Shown in pieces: positions 9,550 through 19,055 of a stretch of 26,444 nucleotides of DNA. Every line of letters starts with the position of its first letter. The first letter of the stretch is position 1. Position numbers and translations under genes: made by a program. The notes below the pieces were generated by a model that searched no databases, was not told where the DNA came from, and saw only the letters and a program-made list of their open reading frames with translations. The stretch comes from Chara braunii (lineage: Eukaryota; Streptophyta; Charophyceae; Charales; Characeae), in contig BFEA01000049.1 in the NCBI GenBank assembly GCA_003427395.1, forward strand, positions 3,286,465 to 3,312,908, given 5' to 3'.

Positions 9550-9617
9550 GACCTATACAAACAAAAAGAGAAGCTACATTTGCAGAAAAGAATAGAAAAC
9601 GTAGTGCACCTAAATAA
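9546..9617 (+). CDS. 23-codon basic ORF overlapping the ccmB stop
   Basis: An ATG overlaps the ccmB-frame TGA (ATGA at 9546-9549) and opens 23 codons rich in Lys and Arg (MRPIQTKREATFAEKNRKRS and three more residues) before TAA. I do not recognise it. It could be the start of another mitochondrial ribosomal-type protein, a piece joined at a rearrangement, or chance. Confidence 0.2.
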   Translation: MRPIQTKREATFAEKNRKRSAPK

Positions 9618-9711
9618 ATAAATTGCAGTATTAATACGGAAGTGTTTCAAGCATTCCAAACCCAAAAGGTTCCCCACATAGGTTTTCCCCAAAAACTTCC
9701 AGTAACTAGCT

Positions 9712-10940
9712 TGCATCAGACCCAAAACTCAAGTTTTTTTCCCCGTTCTACCTTTGCACCCCTCCATTCCTCTCCTTCCTCTCAGTCTTCTTTGTTGAGT
9801 TTGGTAATTCAGTCAGGACCTGCGAGAGGTGCAGTTCCCACTGTCGTTACAAGTGGCAGCGCAGGAGGTTCTGCAACTGCCGCAGCCCTGGGATCGAATC
9901 CAACAGCAATAGTTGGACCCAGCTATGGCAGTCCATATATGGACAGGAAGGCAGTGATGATACCGTCTAGGTTTGACGACAAGGAGGACGTTGAGTTCTG
10001 GATTAACTCCATGAGAGCATACTTTGAAGTAAAGGGCACTCAAAGAGTGAACCAGTCCTTTATCCTGGGACAACTTCGAGTCTGTCGTAAGGGGCTTCTT
10101 GGAAGTCCAAGCCATAAAGTTGGGTACTCAAAGATCAACCTATCTGAGTGGCTTAAAGTCATGCCGATCATCACTCTCACGGACATACTCGTAGCGCAAT
10201 ACAAGGACCCACATGTTGCTGCAAGAGTAAGGATGCAACTGGATGAGCTCAAGCGCAGCAAAAGGCAGGGCACCATGCACAAACTGCAATTTTGCATGTC
10301 AGCAAGCTTTTTGCGACGCCAGGATTGGAGCTGACTGCGCAGTCATGTTTGGATGTAGTCAAGAGTACGGTTTGTGCATGGTGCCCTGCCTTTTGCTGCG
10401 CTTGAGCTCATCTAAGCGGAAGGGGAGGCAGGAGACCTCCAATCCTGACTGTGCATGGAGACCTCCTTACCACAGCAAGCAGCAAAAAGACCTTTGTTCG
10501 TGGACAATTTTGTGGCAGCAATCGCTTAGCTTCGCTAGACTTGCTGGAAGGGGAAGGGGAGGCCGAAGCAGACGACCCCACTCTAGGCGACGACCAAGAG
10601 CAGGATGTTGATACAGCCTGAAATGGATAATAATGATGATAAATTTTGTGCCTGAAAAAAAACTGCCCATGGGAAGGGAAACTAGAACCGGAATTCAGTA
10701 AGGAGCTTCGTCGCACTTCCAAAGGGAGCCAGAATCCCAGTCAAACCGGAGGATGCAAACATAAAACCTTAGGTGGACCTCCGGATCAGTGAGGCTGAAT
10801 GGAAGGCTAGGATGAAGAAGGGAGGTTGCATGCATTGCTTGAAAACGAACCATAAGGTACAAGATTGTTATAGGCTGCAGGGAAACCAGAATCGGGCGTA
10901 GAGTTGGTATCAGCACCCTCTACGACAAGGGAGACCGAAT
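9712..10940 (+). pseudogene. gag: Element 3: gag fragment of a Ty3/gypsy element
   Basis: Homology to element 2 gag starts near TTGCATCAGACCC, where element 2 has the stop TAG in place of CAG, and runs through RSTFAPLHSSPSS, SPYMDRKAVMIPSRFDDKED, VAQYKDPHVAARVRMQLDEL and MHKLQ. The order breaks at 10340-10460, where an inverted copy of 10242-10284 replaces part of the gag. Normal homology resumes near 10460 (LLEGEGEAEADD-equivalent bases) and includes a complete zinc knuckle C-x2-C-x4-H-x4-C near 10828-10870. Homology ends near 10940, just after the knuckle. Several stops and frameshifts are present. There is no pol, LTR or primer site for this copy. Confidence 0.88.
10242..10412. repeat. Perfect 43-bp inverted repeat inside gag fragment
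   Basis: Bases 10242-10284 (starting GATGAGCTCAAGCGCAGC) recur as an exact reverse complement at 10370-10412 (starting GTTTGTGCATGGTGCCCTGC), with an 85-base spacer. The left arm is in its normal place in gag; the right arm is the misplaced one, replacing sequence present at this point in element 2. Confidence 0.95.
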
Positions 10941-11172
10941 GGGCGCCATAGCTAGGATAGTACTAGAGAGAGAGAGATTGGGCGGAGGCCAGGGGTACTT
11001 ACCTGCAGCGCCGTTGCTCCAGCTTCGTCTTCGAGGTACCTGCAGCACAGCGCCAACTTCACAGGTTAGTACCTGGCTCGTGAGAGAGAGAAAGTTCTTC
11101 TTCTTCCTCTTCTCGGTCCACCATCTCCCTCTCACCCTCTCACCATCTGACTTCAGGGCATCAGCAGACTAC

Positions 11173-11230
<58 letters not shown>

Positions 11231-11705
11231 TGATACTGGATCCAGACTCGACTTTCGGGCTTCAGACATTTTGACGAGGGATTATTTGGGACTTGTGACA
11301 AAGACTTGGTGTTGACGACATTCCCATCTCTCCCCCTCTTTTCGTCTGATCCCCTCCTCTTCGTCTGTGTATGTCTGGACCTGGCGCCTCTCTCCTGTGT
11401 ATATAGCGCCAGACTCCATTACACCTTGTGATGGACATGATGTATGTTTGGTCTGTGTGGCAACATTGATTGGGCTAGCCATTAGTACTCTAGCATTCTG
11501 CTTCGCTATCTTATACTACGTGAAAGAGGTCAGTCCCGGTCAGGTCAGGATTTGTATCTAAGTCTTCCCTGCGCTATTAAGCACCATTTTGTATGTATCG
11601 GAATGCACATTGCTTGTTGAGATTCTACTTGCACTGCATTGTCCATTCAGTCCTTTTTATCACATTGCGGATCCTCGGTTATTATGTTCATCGCCCAACT
11701 GGGCA
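10941..11705. other. Unassigned DNA between element 3 and the element 4 LTR candidate
   Basis: No gene is recognised. The region has a GA microsatellite (11177-11225) and splice-donor-like phrases resembling those in the element 2 LTRs (a reverse-complement CAGGTAAGTACC near 10997-11008 and CAGGTTAGTACC near 11062). It could therefore contain a distant LTR remnant. A 65-codon frame at 11367-11561 has one hydrophobic stretch, but no supporting homology or start context. Confidence 0.4.
11177..11225. repeat. (GA)n microsatellite, 49 bp
   Basis: An uninterrupted run of about 24 GA units lies between GAGG and CTTGG. Confidence 0.97.
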
Positions 11706-12375
11706 TGTAACACCAGCTGATCGTAAGCACCCGCAGGGGTGGATGCTCAGAGGACGCCCCAGCTATGGCGAGCTCCAAAAGGCTGGCTATGGCTGCTATC
11801 GACGATGAAGGTCTCAGGATGCCTCCTGTAGACAATCGTCTCCACTGTACTTGCTTGGCTCAGAACGCTGTCACGCGAAAACTGAAAACTGCCAGAAGTC
11901 CTTACCCTAGCGACATAGATCTATTCATAGACTAACCTAGACTTAGACGCGGACTGGACCGACCGGTACCGTTTCAGTCTGGGCCTCTAGGGCCTCTACC
12001 TACCCGGCTATAGACTCTCATACTATGGGCCTAGGGCCTCCCGTCCTAGTGATAGCTCGGGCCTGCTATTCGCAATGCGGTGTAAGGGAACTGCGGGCCT
12101 GTAATTGTCCTGAAATTGCAGATATGTCCCTCACGAATTTCCCTCAGCACTGAACTCTCGGTTAGTCCCTGACACAAACAAAATTACGAATCTAACCCTA
12201 CCGCTGTTACTGTACAGCCTAGCAGTTAGATCTCGGCAGTCAAAATCAGCAAGTCATTGCAGAAGAGAGGGAGGGAGGCGGGTTTGTTGGATTGACGTGA
12301 TTCCAAGGTAAGATGGGGACAGCAAGCAATATCGCATGATATCTAAATGGGAGGGCGCACACACACAGATGGGGG

Positions 12376-12413
<38 letters not shown>

Positions 12414-12681
12414 TTACCTACCTAGCTGGAAAAGAAAGCAGAGTCGGGGCGCTGCCTTCCACCGAATCAACGCGTCGTTGTGCCTGGGGGGAAAGTACCA
12501 TGGCTCTAGCCTGGCCTTCCCACATGGCGCTCATATAAATGCCGGGAAACATCTATACAACACCCAGTTACACATTATGAGTGTCTCAGGGGAGGCAGCA
12601 TCATTTGCAGGGCTGCACCTCCAGTCACTACTCCTAGCATGTTCCTTCCCATGACAGTCTGCAATTTTGCAGTTTATTGCA
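11706..12681 (-). mobile_element. Candidate 3' LTR of element 4
   Basis: The right end is inferred from a polypurine-type tract (CCACCCCCTCCTTAAG at 12682-12697, purine on the minus strand) next to a terminal TTGCA. It lies at the place equivalent to the LTR edge of element 2, just beyond the integrase C-terminus homology. The left end is proposed at TGTAACACC (11706) because TGTAAC and the inverted right end TGCAAT match at four of six bases and a 976-bp length is reasonable. No second LTR copy is in the window, so the left boundary is a guess. Confidence 0.35.
12376..12412. repeat. (GA)n microsatellite, interrupted
   Basis: A GA run of about 26 bases, an AAA interruption and a further GA run lie inside the candidate element 4 LTR. 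Confidence 0.95.
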
Positions 12682-15500
12682 CCACCCCCTCCTTAAGAGT
12701 GAAGTCTCTTCAAGCAACCAAACTACTCCGAGTCCCTGCAAAATACATCATAGGAATAGAACGCAAACAGGCCAATCATCTGTTCACGCTGAGTGAGGCG
12801 CTTATGTGTGTTTACCACACGAGGTGCAGATTTGATCAGAACTTCATGGGGGATCCAATAGAGCTCATCAAATGGATGATGCAAAAAATGCATTTGGTAC
12901 TGTCCGTCTTGACCTTTTCCCTTATCAGCACAAATTTGTTAACTTTGAACCCGCCGTTAATAGAATAGGATCGCGATCAGGAAAAGAAGTAGAAGCACTG
13001 TTTGGATAAAGCTGAGAAGCATGAAACATCGGATATGCGCGCAAATGCAGAGGCGCATCAACCACATAGGAAGGACCAAAGGCATCATCCCCTACCATTT
13101 TCAAAATTTGTCATGGGGCCGTTGTACAATAGAAGTAACTTGCAAGATACACCTTCCTCATTTGGAAAGTCACACATCCAAGCCCAAACATAGTCCCCTT
13201 CCTTGAAAGTTGCAGGCGTGCATCGCTGATCAGCAAGTCTGATCATGTCTGCTTGTCACTGTGTTGGTACTTGACTCCATAACCAGGCATGCTAGGGGTC
13301 AGACCGGTGGGGCGATCAGGGAACAGGAAATCAGGAGGCTTGCAGATGTGTTCTGATCGGAGACGATCAAAACGAGTAGGAGTTAGGTGATACTCTCGTG
13401 CATTTCCTCAACTTGTCCATTAGCTTCCACATGGCGACCTAATGTCATGTTCAGTCTGATCTTGTCGACCTGTGTGGTGAAGTCCTTCCGATCACAACTG
13501 ATGAATCTGGTATCCCGATCACTCACAAGAGAGTTCGGGGGGGGCATAGTGCAAAACACACTTTTCAAATTTTCATATATGACCAAGTGGTTGCATGTGG
13601 CAAAAGAGGAATCAGAGTGAAAGGTTTTGAGAACAATCAACAATGACCATAATTGTAGAGTAAACCCTCTTGCTTACTTTTCCCCTATCGTTGAAAATCC
13701 ATGCAGAGCATTGCAGACTGACTCACCCTTGTGAAGAAGGGATAGGCAAAGGTTTCACGAGACTTAGGGTTGTTGTCAGTGGGCTTTGTTCGGTTGCCAA
13801 ACCAGGCATTCGTCGAAGTACTTTTGAGCAGATTACTTCATGCGGGCCAAACAAATTGCTGCAACAAACTTCCACAAGTCTTGTAGAGTCCGAAGTGTCT
13901 TTTCCTACTATGTGCCAGTTAGGGACACACAATCTATCGAACTTCCCATATATTTGAAACAACAGACCTTCGCACTTGTGGCCAATTGGTCTGAGTACCA
14001 TTATCAGCCTTGAGTTGCTCAAGGATAGGACCGAAGTCCGAATCCTTGGCTGTTCCTCCTTCAATTTATGTGGCGAAGATTGTAAGAATCCACAAGGCAA
14101 GTCATATACTCGGGATGGTGGGACAAAGCATCTGCAACACGGTTGTAGCAGCCTTTCTTACACTTCAGTTCAAAATTGTAAACAACAATGTCATGCAGCC
14201 AGCAGGACAGTGTAGTAGACAGACTAGTGCGAGACTTGATCTATTGCAAGGTCTCATGGTCACAATAACGTAGTGTTTCCAGGACTGTAATGCTTTTTTC
14301 AAGGCATAGAGTTCTCTTATATTTCTTGGCGTTGGGCATCCGTTCGCTGAAATATCTCAGCAGACAATCTATTGCCATCATCTTGTTGCAGCACTGCACC
14401 AATCCCGTACCGACTCGCATCCGTAGATACTACTGACGGAAGTTTGGGATCTGCAATGTGGAGCAAGGATGAGTCACTCGGACACTCTTCAATGACTCAA
14501 ATCCAGATTCACATGTATTACTCCAAACAAAAGCCACATTTTTACTTGTCAAGTGGGACAACGGGTGAACGATAGCTTAGTATTTGGGAACAAACTTTTG
14601 ATAGTAAGAGGCCAAGCCAAGTAAGGTTCACAGACCATGCACATTTTGACTCCGAGGCCGGTTGCGGATGGCCCCAACCTTGGTTACCTCAAGCTCAAGG
14701 ACTGCAGCAGACAACTGGTGCCCGATATAGATGACACTATTCTTCCCGAACTCAAAATTTTTGAAGTTTAGGTGAAGCTGCACCTTCTACAAAATCTCAA
14801 GGACTTCCCTTAGCATGTTCTTTGTGTTTCTGGATGGTTTTGCTGAAAATCAAGATGTCATCTAAAAACACAAATACAATCTGTTAATGATCGCGAAAGA
14901 CATTATCTATGAGATTTTGGACGGTGGCTGGTGCGTTCATGAGGCCACAGGGCATGACGATGAACTCGTAGAACCCATTAAGTGTCTTAGATGCAGTTTT
15001 GCGCTGGTCTACTGGATCTACCTCAATTTGATGGTAACTGGACTTGAGATCAACCTTGGAGAAGACTTGCACCCACCCGCAGCATCGAAAAGATTGTCAA
15101 TTTGGGGCAAAGGTTAGGCGTTCTTGCGATTGATCTGATTTAGGCTTCGGTGGTCAATGTACATTTGGAGTTTACTAGCCTTTTTGGAGGCAAAAAGGAT
15201 TGGTGCTCCAATACATACTCGCTCGGTCTCATCCATCCCTTGTTAAGCATGTCATCAATTTGCCTTCGCAACATCTTGGTCGGTCCCATGCAATAGACAC
15301 TCCCTTCAATGTGCTCAGTCTTGTACTTGACTGCTTGCTTGGGAACTCCGCACTGTTCAGACAGGACATCGCGAAATTGAGCCAAGATGCTGTGAAGATT
15401 TGGTGGAATTTCGGATGAGAGGGTAAGAAAATCAAAATCAGATGTAGAAGTAGATGAAGATGAGTCAGATTTTGTAGTAGTAGTAGTAGTAATATTCAAA
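12682..15500 (-). pseudogene. pol: Element 4: heavily decayed Ty3/gypsy pol
   Basis: Reading downward from 15500, the order is the RT N-terminus (SILAQFRDVLSEQCGVP, LRRQIDDMLNKGWMRPSE), motif A (VFSKVDLKSSYHQIEVDP near 15065-15015), MPCGLMNAP near 14955, and VFLDDILIFSK near 14860-14828, with FLDD in place of YLDD. RNase H (STDASRYGIGAVLQQDD near 14430-14380) and integrase pieces follow (CEGLLFQIYGKFDRLCVPN near 13980-13920, MVIVDC near 13650, SLVSDRDTRFIS near 13530). Degraded C-terminal pol reaches a polypurine-like tract at 12697. Stops and frameshifts are frequent throughout, so it is older than elements 1-3. Sequence choice differs enough from elements 1 and 2 that I treat it as a separate family. 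No gag is visible above 15500. Confidence 0.85.
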
Positions 15501-15933
15501 GAAGAAGCAAAAGTAGGCTATTGAGGTGGAGCGTGAGGGTCAGGAAGAATGGCTGGCCATGGCAGTGAGTGTCAGGGCCCACATTGGGCAAGAGGTGTAA
15601 GGAGAAAACCAGTCGTCTTATGGGAGAAAGAAGAGGGTAACCGCGATGGAGACTTACCTTTCGTCCATGGTGGATTTCTTTTTGCATCTCCAAGTGTGGC
15701 ACTACTTCAAGAAGACTCTTTTAGGGTTACCTTGAGTGGAGAATTCACGATAGAATGTGGTGATGCTTCTTCAGTGAGAAAATGGAGCTCTTTCGTATTG
15801 TCCTTTGTACATCCTGCATGGGTGGGTAGGTGGCACGTTTGGCATAGCAGTGTGACCAGGATCTGGGGGGTGAAGGAGCTGAAGGGGGTTCCTTATCACA
15901 ATGCGACAATGACAGTTGATTCACTCATGTATT

Positions 15934-15938
<5 letters not shown>
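15501..15938 (+). other. Unassigned stretch with an open frame of about 130 codons
   Basis: From an ATG at 15549 the plus strand is open up to and through the following CT tract. The peptide includes GGFLFASPSVALLQEDSF, SGEFTIECGD and WVGRWHVWHSSVTRIWGVKE. I do not recognise a domain. It may be coding (a partial exon), part of an LTR or leader next to element 4, or simply a chance frame; the run into poly Leu-Ser is an artefact of the microsatellite. Confidence 0.3.

Positions 15939-16013
<75 letters not shown>
15939..16013. repeat. (CT)n microsatellite ending in an assembly gap
   Basis: About 37 CT units run without interruption directly into undetermined bases, so the true length of the tract is unknown. 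Confidence 0.98.
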
Positions 16014-16298
16014 NNNNNNNNNNNNNNNNNNNNNNNNNNNNNNNNNNNNNNNNNNNNNNNNNNNNNNNNNNNNNNNNNNNNNNNNNNNNNNNNNNNNNNN
16101 NNNNNNNNNNNNNNNNNNNNNNNNNNNNNNNNNNNNNNNNNNNNNNNNNNNNNNNNNNNNNNNNNNNNNNNNNNNNNNNNNNNNNNNNNNNNNNNNNNNN
16201 NNNNNNNNNNNNNNNNNNNNNNNNNNNNNNNNNNNNNNNNNNNNNNNNNNNNNNNNNNNNNNNNNNNNNNNNNNNNNNNNNNNNNNNNNNNNNNNNNN
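16014..16298. other. Assembly gap of 285 N
   Basis: The gap starts inside the CT tract and ends at CTCAAGTTTGAG. Sequencing through the long dinucleotide repeat most likely failed here. Confidence 0.99.
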
Positions 16299-17257
16299 CT
16301 CAAGTTTGAGATTTGAATCATGAATCAACTTGGATCATAGCATTGTCCTTGGTTTTGCCCATTCTTCGTGTTGTCGTTTGTGGACACAGAGCATTGCATG
16401 AACTTCGCAACATTTTCGTTCATGCAGTCTGGTGCAGAAATGTGCTCTCAACTTCTCACTTGAGTAAGGTCTGCGCTCTGCTCAATCGGTCAAATCACAG
16501 TCTTTTTTCCTGTCTTATATGTGCGCATTTCTTCAGAGGGGCGTGATATGAGTTCGATTTTGTCAGTGAAAGTTTTCAACATGTTGACGACTCTATTCAC
16601 TGTGTTATTTCGTTTTTCGTTCAAGTAATCAGGTCTTTTATCTTCTTGTCAATCAAAGAGACCCTGCGCTGTAGAATAGGTGACCCTGTGACTTTACTAC
16701 ATCAGTATGTCCTAAGCCTCCATGTAGGCTCCCCATAAATCAAGGCCCATGCATGCGGGCCTGATTGTGAAGTCTGCGTCCAGCACAACCTGTATGGTTC
16801 AGTTCATAGTACTGCATGCCTTGCAAATCCATCGTACTTGGGTACTTCATACCTTTCAAATCCATCATACCTCCATTGCATTGTTCTGCAGCCGTGCTAA
16901 ATGCACCCTGTGAATTGTCTGTAAGGCATAGGAAAGGACATACAACACATTCTGGCAATGCAATGTTACAGGAGGCCCACCCTGAATAACAGTGCACCAG
17001 TACGGGCTGATCGTCCAGGACTATGAGATTACGAGGTATAAAACTCTGAAGATGTTTTGGTTCTGAGAACTTTGACAGATGTTGTGATTAAACAATTGTG
17101 ATGTGCTGCTGGAGCATGAGTGTCAAGGAGACGTGTCGACTGCCCTTACTGGATAGATGAGACTGTGTGATCCGGATCATGAAATTGGATGACAAGGAAT
17201 TCTGAGACGTGTCCTTGATCTTTCCATGTGCTGAAAAACTGGCCCCTTTTTTTTCAG
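16299..17257. other. Unassigned sequence upstream of the beta'-COP-like exon, probable intron
   Basis: No further beta'-COP-like exon, retroelement domain or RNA gene is recognised. A near-duplicate phrase (CAAATCCATCGTAC near 16824 and CAAATCCATCATAC near 16858) is the only internal repeat seen. The sequence ends in the polypyrimidine tract and CAG acceptor of the exon, so if the exon belongs to a gene this is its upstream intron. Confidence 0.45.
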
Positions 17258-17406
17258 GTGTGGGACTATGAGAGCGAATCTTGCAAAGCAACGTTGATTG
17301 GGCATGGGAGTGACGTGTATGGCGCTTGCTTTCACCCGCACTTTCCCTATATCTTCACAGGATCGAAAGATGAAACGGTTCGAGTCTGGAATGGGACCGA
17401 TTATCG
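17258..17406 (+). CDS. COPB2: Internal exon of a coatomer beta'-like WD40 protein
   Basis: A pyrimidine run and CAG (17251-17257) precede an open exon of 49 codons plus two bases, followed by the strong donor GTAAGT at 17407. The peptide begins VWDYESESCKATLIGHGSDV, continues FHPHFP and TGSKDETVRVWNGTDYR, and is one full WD40 blade. It aligns without gaps to the N-terminal propeller of plant coatomer subunit beta' (VWDYQTKSC..., CFHPELP, TGSEDGTVRIWHATTYR), about 28 of 50 residues identical by eye. Beta'-COP is a COPI vesicle coat subunit that binds cargo tails in Golgi-to-ER transport. The match is lower than I would expect for a true orthologue in a green plant, and no neighbouring exon is visible. 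It may be a divergent paralogue, or an orphan duplicated exon. Phase is 0 at the start and 2 at the end. Confidence 0.72.
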
Positions 17407-17879
17407 GTAAGTCTAGTGTTTTTTCTTCTTTCCGTATGTTGTGACCTCACTTCACCCCACCTACCCTGGGTTCGTTTGTATCCAAGGTGCAGGCCCCGCT
17501 TCTGGGATGTTCATGGTCACGGACGTGGTCTTTTTGGCAACTAGGTTCATGTGCTTCAAGCACGATGTGTCACCAGTGAGGATTGCATCTAGGGGACAGA
17601 CCCCACTTAGCGATGTCTGAGTCCTGGTTAGGAGGAAACCTGGAAAAGTATACTGGTCACAGTCAGATGGCAGAAATGATGTCCGCAAGTTCAATGGTTT
17701 TCGGAACCTAGATGGAGACAGCTCAGTCGGACCTGTTCCTAAGGCGAGGGCCTAATGCTGATATACTTCCGCCAAGCCTAGATTCATGGTTACACCATTG
17801 TTATGCTGGGGACCAATCTGGACCACAATACAAGCATTTGTGCTGGGTGGATCTTGAGATGATCCAGACATCCAGACAT
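17407..17879 (+). other. Probable intron 3' of the beta'-COP-like exon
   Basis: The sequence starts with the GTAAGT donor and a T-rich stretch, with no recognised exon before the LTR at 17880. No continuation of the WD40 propeller (the next blade) is seen in any frame, so the intron would extend into or beyond element 2. Confidence 0.45.
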
Positions 17880-19055
17880 TGTTATGATCCTCCCCAATTT
17901 CGAGATACACATTCATCAGGGTAAGAAGAAGAAGAAGAAGAGGAAAAAAAGAAGAAGAAGATGATGTATGCCAGCACAGACAAATGAACAAGCTCTTCTT
18001 CTTCGCCCAACACTCTCCTCCTCCTTTACTTCTCCTCTCTTATTCATACAAGAAATAATAGTACAATGTTGAATGGCTGATCCAAAATCATGTCCGAGTT
18101 CCTCTTCTACTGCTGGTATCACTTGAGGTCCACCATAGCCATGGCCGCCTCCCTCACTCTTCACTCTCACAGGCCGAGGCTATGGCGGACTACTGGGCCT
18201 TGCCCTGCTGTCCAAAGGACAACCCAAAGCAGCTATGGCTGCTCTAGGTCAGGCCGCCTTGCCTGACTCTGCCTCGAAGCTTCTTGGTGTGGCTCTACCC
18301 CCGCTGGGTCCTCCTGCTGCAGCGCCCACCAAGGTGATGAAGATGGCCGCCACCATAGCCAGGTAAGTACCTCTGGCGCTCCCCTTCCTCCTGCTCTTCT
18401 TCCTCCTCTGCGTCCTTGCTCCTTCCCCAGCAGCGCTGCTCTCAGCTAGCGCTCCAACCAGTGTGTCGCCAAACTTGCACACCGACAATGAGGCTGGGCT
18501 CTTCGCCCGGCCTGGAGATATAGCGGCCTGCTTGCCTCTTGGGCGGTGACTCCCAGGCCACTCGGCCTTCCCAGCAACTGGTACCGCCTCCCTTTCGGAG
18601 GTAAACATCATTGCAGACTCTGATATTGCCCGTACAGGCCCTAGACTCAGACTGGTTGGACTGGTACCCGCCTAGACCTAGCCTACAACTTCTGGGCCTC
18701 TCAAAATGCCACTTTTGTCTTCTTCTGCTTGGCCTCCAGTACCCGCACATCTACCTCTTCAGGGTGCGGTACCGGCCTACCTGCTACTTGAGTGTTTTCC
18801 CCCGCTGCAATCCCTCAATGTCACGGCCACAGGTAAGTACCGGCCCTGAGGGCCCAACGAACGGACAAGTACCCTTGCGGGTCACACACACACTCAAGCC
18901 AACCAGCACTCAGACAGACATGCAGACCAGCAAGCGTGCACACACACAGACATGCAGAACTTAGTAGCAAGCGGGAAACTCAGCAAGGCATTCAGTCCGT
19001 CAGCAAAACTTAGAAATCAACTGTGTCTCGGTCCGTGTTTGGTCGGGTCATCACA
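17880..19055 (-). mobile_element. Element 2 3' LTR
   Basis: The boundaries are set by TGTTATGATCC at 17880 and GGGTCATCACA ending at 19055, next to the polypurine tract. It matches the 5' LTR from 25357 onward by eye in the mid-90s percent outside indels. It lacks 57 bp present at 25397-25453, and carries 94 bp (18877-18970) missing from the 5' LTR. Internal features are a GAA-rich tract near 17921-17963, a GAATAAGAG phrase on the minus strand near 18038-18046 that could serve in polyadenylation, and CA-rich repeats near 18882 and 18940. Confidence 0.9.
18360..18370 (+). promoter_or_regulatory. Consensus splice-donor sequence in LTR, host-gene sense
   Basis: CAGGTAAGTAC matches the CAG|GTAAGT 5' splice-site consensus. 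It lies on the strand of the beta'-COP-like exon, antisense to the retroelement. A second lies at 18830-18840; the 5' LTR has the first one (25889-25899) and a changed second one (GTAAGC at 26363). Use in splicing is inference. Confidence 0.4.

Larger units (their letters stand above)
8961..9640. other. Probable nuclear mitochondrial DNA insertion (NUMT)
   Basis: This block is clearly more AT-rich than its surroundings. It holds the divergent starts of two genes carried on plant-type mitochondrial genomes: atp6 on the minus strand (8961-9026) and ccmB on the plus strand (9364-9549), with about 340 bp between them. That intergenic part contains a short GC-rich phrase (GTGCGCTTCGCGCC near 9192). 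The atp6-spacer-ccmB arrangement is what a contiguous piece of organelle DNA would look like. The left border is exactly the end of an LTR; the right border is unclear, somewhere between 9549 and the gag homology at about 9712. A misassembled organelle read is the main alternative. Confidence 0.68.

Noticed and set aside
11367-11561. Small membrane protein with one hydrophobic helix
   Set aside because: No homology, no start context and repeat-rich surroundings; the hydrophobic run alone is not enough.
15549-16323. Long ORFs with Leu-Ser or Arg-Glu repeats and undetermined residues
   Set aside because: They are translations of the CT microsatellite and the N gap.
16824-16872. Short direct repeat CAAATCCATC.TAC as a possible regulatory array or CRISPR-like repeat
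   Set aside because: There are only two copies, no spacer regularity and no cas genes; the genome is eukaryotic.
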